Position numbers and translations under genes: made by a program. A DNA stretch of 8,805 nucleotides, taken from the NCBI GenBank assembly GCA_946886805.1, contig CAMPJM010000145.1, positions 1-8,805 of the forward strand, given 5' to 3'. This DNA comes from an uncultured Flammeovirgaceae bacterium. Its GTDB lineage: Bacteria > Bacteroidota > Bacteroidia > Cytophagales > Cyclobacteriaceae. Shown here in pieces: positions 1-8,100 of this stretch. Numbering within the stretch: position 1 is the stretch's first letter; every line of letters starts with the position of its first letter. A model generated the notes under the pieces. That model was not told the DNA's origin and searched no databases. It saw only the letters and a program-made list of their open reading frames with translations.

Positions 1-24
1 CAATGCCAACGCTGAAAACCAAAA

Positions 25-47
25 GAGCTTGTTTTTTGCAAACGCTC
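25..47. other. Small bulged hairpin upstream of hsdM
   Basis: GAGC at 25-28 pairs with GCTC at 44-47 and GTTT at 31-34 pairs with AAAC at 40-43. This leaves a 2-nt TT bulge and a 5-nt loop that contains part of the palindrome TTTGCAAA (35-42). On the + strand it is not followed by a T-run, so it is not a standard terminator of an upstream gene. On the - strand it is followed by TTTT, but no - strand gene is seen here. It could be a remnant of an upstream element or an operator for the hsd genes. The pairing is visible but its function is unknown. Confidence 0.3.
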
Positions 48-74
48 GACAGAAACTACCAGAGAACAAAAAAA

Positions 75-79
75 GGAAG
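75..79 (+). promoter_or_regulatory. Possible ribosome binding site of hsdM
   Basis: GGAAG lies 11 nt before the hsdM ATG in an otherwise A-rich stretch. The spacing is slightly long and Bacteroidota often start translation without a strong Shine-Dalgarno, so this only mildly supports the start at 91. No convincing promoter (for example the Bacteroidota TAnnTTTG -7 box) was found in positions 1-90, so the promoter may lie upstream of the window. Confidence 0.35.
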
Positions 80-90
80 AGAACAGAAAA

Positions 91-1899
91 ATGAGTTTAA
101 ACACACAGAATCTTCAATCTATCATCAACTTCATTTGGACAGTTGCGGATGATGTATTGATTAATAAATTCCTCGAAAATCAGTATCAGGATGTTATCCT
201 GCCAATGACTGTTTTAAGACGTTTGGATCTGGCATTGGAACCTACCAAAGACAAGGTGCTGAAAACCCACAACGAGTTTAAAAGTAAGATTGACAATGTT
301 TCCGGACTATTGACCAGCGATTTGCACGGAAGTGGTTTGGCATTTTACAATACTTCGCCATTTACAATGAAAAAACTGTTGGCTGACCCAAAGAATATTG
401 ACACCAACTTTTTGGACTATCTCAATGGCTTTTCAGAAAATGTGCAGGACATTATTGCCAAATTCAAATTCCGTAATCAGTTAAGAACTTTTGAAGAAAC
501 GGGCATCACTTTTTCGTTGATTGAAAAATTCTGTAATCCAAGAGTTGAACTTAGCCCCGACAAGATTTCGCCTATGGCAATGGGCTATATGTTTGAGGAC
601 CTGATACGAAGGTTCAATGAAAAAACCAATGCAGCGGCAGGACGACATTTTACGCCCAGAGAAATCATTGAGCTAATGACGCATTTGGTGTATTTGCCTG
701 TAAAGGACAAAATCCAGAAAGGCACTTTTTTGGTATATGACCCTTGTGCGGGCTCAGGTGCAATGCTTACGCAATCCAAACTTTTTGCCACCGACCCCGA
801 AGGAGAAATCAAATCAACGGCTACTTTCCACTTGTACGGACAGGAAAACACAGGTGAGATGTACGCCACTTGCAAATCGGATATGTTGCTCAAAAATGAA
901 GACCCCGACAAAATCAAGTTTGGTTCTACTTTGAGCGAATATGGTTTTGACCCTGATTTGAAGTTTAACTTTATGCTTACCAATCCGCCGTATGGCACTA
1001 CCTGGAAGCAAGACATGGAAAACCTGAATGTAGGCACAGCCAAAAAAATCAATATTGTTGACAAACGCTTTAACCTGAAGATTAAAAACTTCAAAGGCGA
1101 ACTGGAAGAAACCAGCCTGACGTCGCGCAGCAATGACGGGCAGTTGATGTTTATGCTGCACATGCTTTCTAAAATGAAAGTCTCCAAAGACGGTGGCAGC
1201 CGCATTGCTTCCGTTCACAACGGTTCGGCTTTGTTTACAGGAGATGCCGGCAGCAGCGAAAGCGGCATTCGCCAGTACATAGTAGAAAATGATTTATTGG
1301 AATGCATTATTCAGTTGCCCAATGATATGTTTTACAATACAGGAATTACCACTTATATCTGGCTGTTGACCAATGTAAAAGAAACACACAGAAAAGGGAA
1401 AGTGCAGTTGATAAACGCTTCATCAGAAGGATTTTATCAAAAAATGCGGAAGAACTTGGGAGATAAAAGAGTAGAGTTCAAACCTGAGCATATTCAAATG
1501 ATCCAGAATATGTACTTTGCTTTTGAAGAAAACGAATACAGTAAAATTTTCGACAATGAAGATTTTGGCTTTTATCAAATCACAGTACACCAACCCGAAA
1601 AAGACGAAGAAGGAAACATTATCAAAGACAGCAAAGGCAAAGCCAAAAGTGACAGCAACCTGAAAGACACAGAAAATGTGCCTATGAAAGAGAGCATTGC
1701 AGAATACTTTAAAAGGGAGGTATTACCTTTTGCCCCTGACGCCTGGTACGATAAAACCAAGATGAAAGTAGGTTATGAAATTGCCTTTAATAAGTATTTC
1801 TATAATTATCAACCTTTAAGAACATTAAATGAAATTGCTTCTGACATTATGATTCTTGAACAAGAAACAGATGGTTTACTAAAAGAGATTGTTGAGTAA
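91..1899 (+). CDS. hsdM: Type I restriction-modification methyltransferase subunit HsdM
   Basis: Cytoplasmic DNA N6-adenine methyltransferase subunit. It transfers a methyl group from S-adenosylmethionine to adenines in the target chosen by HsdS, and it is also part of the restriction complex. At 602 aa it is somewhat longer than the E. coli K-12 protein. An HsdM_N helical domain (about residues 8-150) is followed by an N6_Mtase domain. The segment GRHFTPREI (184-192) is typical of the family. The SAM-binding motif DPCAGSGAM is at 217-225 and the catalytic motif IV NPPYG at 298-302. The C-terminal part (about 560-602, with GYEIAFNKYFYNY) resembles the region that contacts HsdS in known family members. 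A charged, lysine-rich low-complexity stretch at about 501-525 is probably a surface loop. The ATG at 91 gives the usual N-terminus and is preceded by a weak GGAAG. The stop overlaps the hsdS start by one base, which indicates translational coupling. All key residues are present, so it is probably active. Confidence 0.97.
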   Translation: MSLNTQNLQSIINFIWTVADDVLINKFLENQYQDVILPMTVLRRLDLALEPTKDKVLKTHNEFKSKIDNVSGLLTSDLHGSGLAFYNTSPFTMKKLLADPKNIDTNFLDYLNGFSENVQDIIAKFKFRNQLRTFEETGITFSLIEKFCNPRVELSPDKISPMAMGYMFEDLIRRFNEKTNAAAGRHFTPREIIELMTHLVYLPVKDKIQKGTFLVYDPCAGSGAMLTQSKLFATDPEGEIKSTATFHLYGQENTGEMYATCKSDMLLKNEDPDKIKFGSTLSEYGFDPDLKFNFMLTNPPYGTTWKQDMENLNVGTAKKINIVDKRFNLKIKNFKGELEETSLTSRSNDGQLMFMLHMLSKMKVSKDGGSRIASVHNGSALFTGDAGSSESGIRQYIVENDLLECIIQLPNDMFYNTGITTYIWLLTNVKETHRKGKVQLINASSEGFYQKMRKNLGDKRVEFKPEHIQMIQNMYFAFEENEYSKIFDNEDFGFYQITVHQPEKDEEGNIIKDSKGKAKSDSNLKDTENVPMKESIAEYFKREVLPFAPDAWYDKTKMKVGYEIAFNKYFYNYQPLRTLNEIASDIMILEQETDGLLKEIVE

Positions 1900-3392
1900 T
1901 GGAAAAAGTCAAAACATATAGTGCGTATAAAAAATCTGGTATAGCCTGGATTCCAATAATTCCTGAACATTGGGAAATAGTTGACACTAAAAGGTGTTTT
2001 AATTTTCCGAAAGAAATTGTAGGCGAAGATTTTATCAACTACAAAGTTTTATCCCTTTCCGTGAATGGAGTCATTTTTAGAAATATGGCAAGTGGTGCTG
2101 GTAAGCATCATTCCGATATGGGGACATATCAAATCATTCACCCCGATTCAATAGTTCTTTGCCTTTTTGATATGGATGTTACACCGAGAATTGTTGGACA
2201 CTCTGATAAAACAGGGATTATTACTTCGGCATATATAAATATCAAACCAAAGGAAAGTATTAACAGTAAATACTATTACTATTATTTCCTTTTACAAGAC
2301 TTCAATAAATATTTATTTTCTCAAGGTACAGGAATTAGGACGACACTTACCAGAAGTCAGTTCGGTGCTTTGAAAATAGCACTTCCAAGTTTTGAAGAAC
2401 AAACCGCCATTGCCCGCTTTTTAGATTACAAGCTGGTAAAGATCAACCGCTTTATCCAAAAGAAAAAGCAACTGATAAAACTGCTCAATGAGCAAAAAGC
2501 TGCCATCATCAACCAAGCCGTTACTAAGGGTCTGAACTATGATTTGAATGATTCAATGAATACTATGATGAATGAAAAAGACCAAAATCAAAGTCCATCA
2601 AAAAATCAAAAAAATCAAAGTGCAAGACGGTTTAAAGATAGTGGCATTGAGTGGTTGGGAGAAATTCCCGCACATTGGGAGGTGAGGAAGTTGAAGTATG
2701 TGGCGAATTGTTTTCCAAGTAACATAGACAAACATTCGAAAGACGATGAAAAAGAAGTAAGGTTGTGTAATTACACTGATGTTTATAAGAACGACTATAT
2801 TACTGATGCAATGGATTTAATGATTGCATCAGCAACAGACGAACAAATTGAAAAATTTACTCTTGTTCAAGGAGATGTAATTATTACCAAAGATTCCGAA
2901 ACAGCGAATGATATTGCTGTTCCTGCATATGTAAAAGAGCCTTTGACTAATGTGGTTTGTGGCTATCATTTAAGTGTTCTTCGTCCTTATGAAATGCTTA
3001 ATGGTGATTTTCTTTTTAGAGTCTTACAATGCAAGGAGATTAATATTCAATTTGAAGTTCAGTCTAATGGAGTTACAAGAGTCGGCTTAGGTGTGTATGA
3101 CTTAAAAAATGCAAAAATTCCTGTTCCACCATTAGACGAACAAAGTCGTATTGTTGACTTAATTAATAATGAAACTTCTATTATTTACACTACCATTTCC
3201 AAGATAGAAAAAGAACTCGCCTTAACCGAAGAATACAAAACTGCTTTGATAGCGGAAGCTGTTACGGGTAAAATTGATGTGCGAGGGTATGTAAAGACAA
3301 TGCATGCATTGTCTCCTACAGAGGAGATAGATGAGGAAATGAGTATAGCGGCAGAAGAAGCCGAAGATTATCAAGTAGAAGAAATGCAATGA
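1899..3392 (+). CDS. hsdS: Type I restriction-modification specificity subunit HsdS
   Basis: DNA-recognition subunit that holds two HsdM copies and directs both methylation and cleavage to a bipartite target. The 497-aa protein has the expected internal duplication. Half one opens with SGIAWIPIIPEHWE (13-26) and half two with SGIEWLGEIPAHWE (248-261). Each contains a divergent target-recognition domain (about 27-160 and 262-408). Each TRD is followed by a conserved helical spacer: LPSFEEQTAIARFLD (162-176) with LLNEQKAAIINQAVTKGL (195-212), and VPPLDEQSRIVDLIN (409-423) with LTEEYKTALIAEAVTGKI (442-459). The two TRDs are unlike each other, so the target should be asymmetric; its sequence cannot be read from the protein. 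A polar Asn/Gln/Lys linker (about 216-242) joins the halves, and an acidic tail (about 474-497) ends the protein. It starts inside the hsdM stop (TAATG) and ends overlapping the next gene (ATGA). The TRD DNA looks more A+T-rich than hsdM, as is usual for exchangeable TRDs. No inverted hsdS copy or recombinase is present in the window. Confidence 0.96.
   Translation: MEKVKTYSAYKKSGIAWIPIIPEHWEIVDTKRCFNFPKEIVGEDFINYKVLSLSVNGVIFRNMASGAGKHHSDMGTYQIIHPDSIVLCLFDMDVTPRIVGHSDKTGIITSAYINIKPKESINSKYYYYYFLLQDFNKYLFSQGTGIRTTLTRSQFGALKIALPSFEEQTAIARFLDYKLVKINRFIQKKKQLIKLLNEQKAAIINQAVTKGLNYDLNDSMNTMMNEKDQNQSPSKNQKNQSARRFKDSGIEWLGEIPAHWEVRKLKYVANCFPSNIDKHSKDDEKEVRLCNYTDVYKNDYITDAMDLMIASATDEQIEKFTLVQGDVIITKDSETANDIAVPAYVKEPLTNVVCGYHLSVLRPYEMLNGDFLFRVLQCKEINIQFEVQSNGVTRVGLGVYDLKNAKIPVPPLDEQSRIVDLINNETSIIYTTISKIEKELALTEEYKTALIAEAVTGKIDVRGYVKTMHALSPTEEIDEEMSIAAEEAEDYQVEEMQ
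2584..2621 (+). repeat. Short in-frame repeats in the HsdS central linker
   Basis: AAAATCAAAGT occurs at 2584-2594 and again at 2611-2621, exactly 27 bp (9 codons) apart. A related AAAAATCAAAA lies between them at 2601-2611. The region encodes the repeated polar triplets NQS, NQK, NQS in the linker between the two halves of HsdS. Known Type IC HsdS proteins of the EcoR124 family change target spacing when repeats in this linker change in number. Whether this tract varies is not known. Confidence 0.5.
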
Positions 3393-5050
3393 GGACACAA
3401 GCGGAAATAGAAAATATCCTTCAAAGACTTCGTTCTATTGGTCTGGAAAACGAAGTGGTAGAATTTAAGGAAGCTAAAAATCAATACAATTTTGAAAAGA
3501 TCGGCAAGTATTTCTCTGCCTTGTGCAATGAAGCCAACCTTAAAAACAAGCGTTCGGCTTGGCTGGTCTTTGGCGTAAAGGATAAAGACAAAAGTATCGT
3601 TGGCTCGCAATTCAGAACAAACAGAGCAGATTTAGACAAGCTCAAAGCAGAAGTAGCCAACCATACTACTGGCAGGCTTACCTTTATTGAAATCTATGAA
3701 GTAGCAGAAACCGAAGGCAGAGTAGTGTTGTTCGAAATACCTGCTGCACCAAAGAGTATTCCTATTGCATGGAAGGGGCATTACTACGGCAGAGATGGCG
3801 AAGAACTCAACGCCCTCAACCTGGAAGAAGTAGAACGCATACGCGAACAAGCACGAGGTGAAGATTGGAGTGCCGCCACCGTAGTAAGTGCCACCATAGA
3901 TGATTTATCGACAGATGCCATTCTCAAGGCACGGGAATCATATAAGAGAAAAAACGCTCACTTAGTTGAAGAAATAGACGAGTGGAACGATGAAACTTTC
4001 CTAAACAAAGCCAAAGTTTGCATCAAAGGTAAAATCACCCGAACGGCGGTTTTACTCCTGGGCAAGTCAGAGTCGGAGCACTTTATCAATCCCGCCACGG
4101 CAAAAATATCCTGGATACTTCGGGATAAAGACAACATCGACAAAGACTATCAGCACTTCACCTGTCCCCTCTTACTGAATACCGACAACGTGTATCAGAA
4201 GGTAAGAAACCTCAAATACCGGTATATTGCTGATGGCACGCTGTTTCCTGAGGAGGTGGATCAATACGACCCATACATCATTCGAGAGGCTTTGAATAAT
4301 TGTATAGCTCATCAGGATTATACATTAAGTGGTAAAATCAATTTTGTAGAACATGAGGATGGGAAACTGGTGTTTATCAATTCTGGAAGTTTTATTCCAT
4401 CAAGCGTAGAGGAGGTGGTCATTGCCGATGCACCCGAACCCAGTTACCGGAACCCTTTTCTAGTGGAAGCCATGATTAATCTGAATATGATTGATGCCAT
4501 AGGAAGTGGTATCAAGCGGATGTTTAACATTCAGCGAAGAAAGTTTTTTCCTATGCCGGATTATGAGTTCACAGGCAAAAAGGTGAAGCTTACTATTACC
4601 GGAAAGGTGATGGACATTAACTATGCCCGTAAGATTGCATCTATGCCTGATTTAAGCTTGACGGACATTATCTCTTTAGACAAGGTGGCCAAAGGAAAGA
4701 AACTCAATGAAGCAGAGGTAAAAGAGCTAAAAGCCAAAGGTTTGATTGAAGGTCGAAAGCCTAATTTTTACATTTCGGCTACCGTTGCAAAAGTTACGGG
4801 AGAAAAAGCAGACTATATCAAACAACGAGGCATTAACGATGCCTATTGCCAAAAAATGATTATGGATTATCTCCAAAAATTCAGTGAAGGCCGCAGAGAA
4901 GACTTTGAAGCTGTACTTCTTGACAAATTACCAGATGTGCTAAGCATTGAGCAAAAAAAACATAAAGTAAAGAACATTCTTCAGAAAATGAAGAGAGAAA
5001 GGAAGATTAGAGTTAATGAAAATAGGGTTTGGATTTTAGACGAGATTTAG
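3389..5050 (+). CDS. AlbA_2 (Schlafen-type) DNA/RNA-binding, GHKL-ATPase-like protein in the hsd operon
   Basis: A 553-aa protein of the COG2865-like type, annotated as putative transcriptional regulator or ATP-binding protein and known to accompany some Type I loci; its exact role is not established. An N-terminal AlbA_2 domain spans about residues 10-130, with the hallmark EVVEFKEAK at 22-30 and SAWLVFGVKD at 56-65. A middle HATPase_c_4-like region has an N-box-like REALNNCIAHQDY (299-311), a strand with FINSGSF (329-335) and a glycine turn with IGSGIKRMF (371-379). The C-terminal ~100 residues, rich in Lys and Glu with short helices (about 485-550), look like a winged helix. No signal peptide or membrane segment is seen. 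The ATG overlaps the hsdS stop by 4 bp, so it is co-translated with hsdM and hsdS. Its last codons (Leu-Asp-Glu-Ile-stop) are themselves built from the 11-bp repeat that continues into the gap before hsdR. A role in controlling hsdR or the complex is inference. An independent effector, as in other Schlafen-related defence proteins, is an alternative. Confidence 0.85.
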   Translation: MRTQAEIENILQRLRSIGLENEVVEFKEAKNQYNFEKIGKYFSALCNEANLKNKRSAWLVFGVKDKDKSIVGSQFRTNRADLDKLKAEVANHTTGRLTFIEIYEVAETEGRVVLFEIPAAPKSIPIAWKGHYYGRDGEELNALNLEEVERIREQARGEDWSAATVVSATIDDLSTDAILKARESYKRKNAHLVEEIDEWNDETFLNKAKVCIKGKITRTAVLLLGKSESEHFINPATAKISWILRDKDNIDKDYQHFTCPLLLNTDNVYQKVRNLKYRYIADGTLFPEEVDQYDPYIIREALNNCIAHQDYTLSGKINFVEHEDGKLVFINSGSFIPSSVEEVVIADAPEPSYRNPFLVEAMINLNMIDAIGSGIKRMFNIQRRKFFPMPDYEFTGKKVKLTITGKVMDINYARKIASMPDLSLTDIISLDKVAKGKKLNEAEVKELKAKGLIEGRKPNFYISATVAKVTGEKADYIKQRGINDAYCQKMIMDYLQKFSEGRREDFEAVLLDKLPDVLSIEQKKHKVKNILQKMKRERKIRVNENRVWILDEI

Positions 5051-5078
5051 ACGGGGTTTAGACGAGATTTAGACGAGA
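5035..5078 (+). repeat. Four tandem 11-bp repeats (TTTAGACGAGA)
   Basis: The units are at 5035-5045, 5046-5056, 5057-5067 and 5068-5078. Units 1, 3 and 4 are identical (TTTAGACGAGA). Unit 2 is TTTAGACGGGG, with 9 of 11 bases matching. Unit 1 lies inside the end of the AlbA_2 gene and supplies its last codons, and unit 2 supplies the stop. Loss or gain of an 11-bp unit would leave that protein's end unchanged. The period is about one DNA helical turn, which suits an array of protein sites on one face, but slippage duplication of the gene's tail is also possible. Confidence 0.9.
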
Positions 5079-5114
5079 TTTTAGTATATGTGCATGATTT
5101 AAAGCTACTTATAT

Positions 5115-5125
5115 TCTCGTCTAAA
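5115..5125 (-). repeat. Inverted copy of the 11-bp repeat
   Basis: TCTCGTCTAAA is the exact reverse complement of TTTAGACGAGA. In RNA it can pair with unit 4 at 5068-5078 (11-bp stem, 36-nt loop) or, over 9 bp, with TAGACGAGA at 5146-5154 (22-nt loop). It cannot pair with both at once. No T-run follows, so it is not an intrinsic terminator on the + strand. Confidence 0.85.
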
Positions 5126-5135
5126 AGCAGAAACC

Positions 5136-5165
5136 AGACATTTACTAGACGAGACTTAGACATTT
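5136..5165 (+). repeat. Second 11-bp-spaced AGAC array just before hsdR
   Basis: AGAC occurs at 5136, 5147 and 5158, exactly 11 bp apart, the same period as in the upstream array (5038, 5049, 5060, 5071). The middle unit carries the longer core TAGACGAGA (5146-5154). The outer two share AGACATTT (5136-5143 and 5158-5165). The array ends 12 bp before the hsdR ATG, so anything bound or folded here could block its ribosome access. Confidence 0.7.
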
Positions 5166-5177
5166 GGAAATAGAAAT

Positions 5178-8100
5178 ATGAGTACCAATACAACTGAAAA
5201 TGGATTAGAAAGTCATATCACCGATTATTTGGTAAATGACAACAACTATACCCTAAGAGAAAGTAAAGACTACAACAATATATCTTGTCTGGATGAGGAA
5301 ATCCTGTTTCAATTTTTAGAAGCCACACAGCCCAAAGCGGTTGCCAAGCTAAAAACCTATCATAAAGAACTTTATCAGCAGAAAATCATCAAACGCCTGA
5401 ACGACCAAATACAGGCTAAAGGTGTGATTGAAGTACTTCGAAAAGGAATCACAGACGGTTTTACAGATACTAAACTGCATTTGTTTTACGACCAACCTGT
5501 TTCAACTTATAATGTATCTGCTAACTCCTTGTATCAAGCCAATCGGTTTTCGGTAATTCGACAGGTTTATTTTTCGCCACAGAATAAAAAGTCCCTGGAC
5601 CTGGTGCTTTTCATCAATGGTATTCCGGTTATATCCTTTGAGTTGAAAAATGAACTCACCAAACAGAACGTACAAGATGCCATCAGGCAATACAAAACAG
5701 ACCGAGACCCCAGTGAAGAATTATTCCGCCTGGGTAGATTGATAGTAAATTTTGCCGTGGACACCGAAGAAGTTTGGATGTGTACCCAACTCAAAAAAGA
5801 AAAATCATACTTCCTGCCATTCAATAAAGGCTATAACAATGGAGCAGGAAATCCACCCAATGCAGGCATTAAAACCGACTATTTGTGGAAAGAAATATTG
5901 ACCAAAAGCAGTCTGACGGAGATTATTCAGAACTTTTGTCAACTCATTACAGAAGAAAAAGAGTATTTAGAACCTTCGACACGATCAGGTCAAGCTGGTA
6001 AAATCAGAACCCGAAAAGAAAAGAAACTGATTTTTCCACGCTACCATCAATTAGTTGCGGTTCGCAATTTATTGGCAGATGCACAAGAAAAGGGCTCAGG
6101 GCAAAAATATTTGATTCAACATTCGGCAGGTTCGGGCAAGTCCAATTCTATTTCCTGGTTGGCTCATCAGTTGGTGGGCTTACACGACAAGTCAGGCATG
6201 GAAAATATTTTTGATACGGTAATTGTGGTAACAGACCGTAGGGTTTTAGATGCTCAAATCAGAGAGAATATCAAGCAGTATCAGCAAGTAAAAGGCGTTG
6301 TAGAAGCCATTACCGAAGGCAGTAGGCAACTAAAACAAGCACTGGAAGAAGGTAAAAAAATCATCATTACAACTATTCAAAAGTTTCCGCACATTGTGGA
6401 AGATATTGGCGACTTGCCAGGGAATAATTTTGGTATCATAATAGATGAAGCCCACAGCAGTTTGAGCGGTCAAATGGCAAGAAAACTGAATGAAACCCTT
6501 TCAAAACTCAATCTCGACCAAGCCACTCAAGCCGAATTGGAAGAAGACCTGAAAGACATTTCGGGTATGGTAGATGTAGAAGATGCCGAAGAAACTGTAA
6601 CAGGTGAAGATTTAATCAGAGTATTGGTAAAATCAAGAAAACTGTTGCCCAATGCGAGTTATTTTGCTTTTACAGCCACACCCAAGAATAAAACCTTGGA
6701 ATTATTTGGCGTTCCATTTCAGGAAGGCGTACAGACAGGGCATGCCCTGTCTCAACCAAAATTCAAAGCCTTTCATTTGTATTCAATGAAGCAAGCCATT
6801 GAAGAAGGTTTTATAATGGACGTGTTGCAGAATTACACGACCTACCAGAGTTATTATGCTTTATTGAAAAAGATTGAAGATGATCCTGAGTACGATAAAT
6901 TAAACGCACAAAAGAAACTCAAACATTATGTAGAGAGCCACGAACACGCTATAAAAAAGAAGGCCATATTAATCATAGAGCATTTTATGGAAAACGTAAT
7001 TCGGAAAAAGCGAATGGGCGGTTTTGCTAAGGCAATGTTGGTAACCAGTTCGAGAGCCAATGCCGTGAAATACAAAAAGGCATTTGATGAATATTTATTG
7101 AAAATCAATAGTCCATTTTTATCAGTAGTTGCTTTTTCAGGAGAAATTGACGGACAAACGGAAGCCAGTTTAAACGGGTTTTCAAGTGCTAATATTCCAA
7201 CTGAATTTGAGAAAAACGAATACCGATTTTTATTGGTAGCCAACAAATACCAAACAGGATTTGACCAGCCCCTGCTTCATACAATGTATGTGGATAAGAA
7301 ATTGGGCGGAGTAAATGCGGTGCAAACACTTTCAAGATTGAACAGAAGTCATCCATTGAAGAAAGACACCTTCGTTTTGGACTTTGCTAATTCGGCAGAA
7401 GATATTGAAAAAGCCTTTAAACCCTACTTTGAAAGCACCATTTTAGGGGAAGCGACCGACCCTAATAAATTGTTCGACTTGCAAGATGCTTTGGACAATT
7501 TTCAGGTTTATACCAAAGAGCAAGTTTTTGAATTTTCGGAGAAAATATTAGCAAATGTACCCGTTGACCAATTGCACGCAATGTTGGATAGTTCCTCTGA
7601 AATTTTCAGGAATGATTTAGCCGAAGAACAACAACCGGATTTTAGAGCCAAAGTAAAAACCTATGTCCGTCTATACATTTTCCTTTCTCAAATAGTACCG
7701 TTTGAAAACCCCTATTTGGAACGTCTTTATATTTTCCTGAATCACTTGCAAAACAAATTAGGAGGCGATACGCCCATTGATTTGGCACAAGGAATATTAG
7801 ACAACATTGATATGGACAGCTACCGCTTGCAGTTGGAAGCTACGACAAGCATTGCTATGGAACAAGGCGAGGAATTAAAGCCGATACCAACAGATATGAG
7901 AGGCGGCAGTTCTGAACCTGAAATTGACAGACTTTCAAACATTTTACAAACTTTCAATGACCGCTACGGAACACAGTTTGAAGATGCAGATAAAGTGCGT
8001 CAAATGGCTGAAAATATTGCCAATGATGTGGCAAAAAATCAGGAATTAATAACCTCTATTAAATTTTCGGACGACCAAAACGCAAGAATCACCAGCGACA

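Larger units (their letters stand above)
5051..5177 (+). promoter_or_regulatory. hsdR: Probable control region of hsdR
   Basis: This is the only sizeable gap inside the hsd locus, and it is largely occupied by 11-bp repeat units in both orientations. A TATATT at 5110-5115 could be a -10-like box overlapping the inverted repeat, but no matching upstream box was recognised. GGAAA at 5166-5170 is a weak candidate ribosome binding site for the ATG at 5178. The regulatory role is inferred from position and repeats. Confidence 0.5.

Noticed and set aside
585..1218. Long open frames on the - strand inside hsdM (206 and 134 aa) and a short + frame at 737-934
   Set aside because: They are fully covered by an hsdM that has all its family motifs. 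Their translations show no recognisable domain, so they are shadows.
1899..3392. Phase-variable hsdS shufflon with inverted partial hsdS genes
   Set aside because: Only one hsdS, in one orientation, and no tyrosine or serine recombinase gene is present in the window.
5051..5177. CRISPR array or intrinsic terminator in the hsdR leader
   Set aside because: The 11-bp units are too short and have no spacers of regular length, and the hairpins are not followed by a T-run.
6926..7246. A 106-aa - strand open frame within hsdR
   Set aside because: It is opposite the conserved helicase region of hsdR and shows no recognisable motif, so it is a shadow of that coding sequence.
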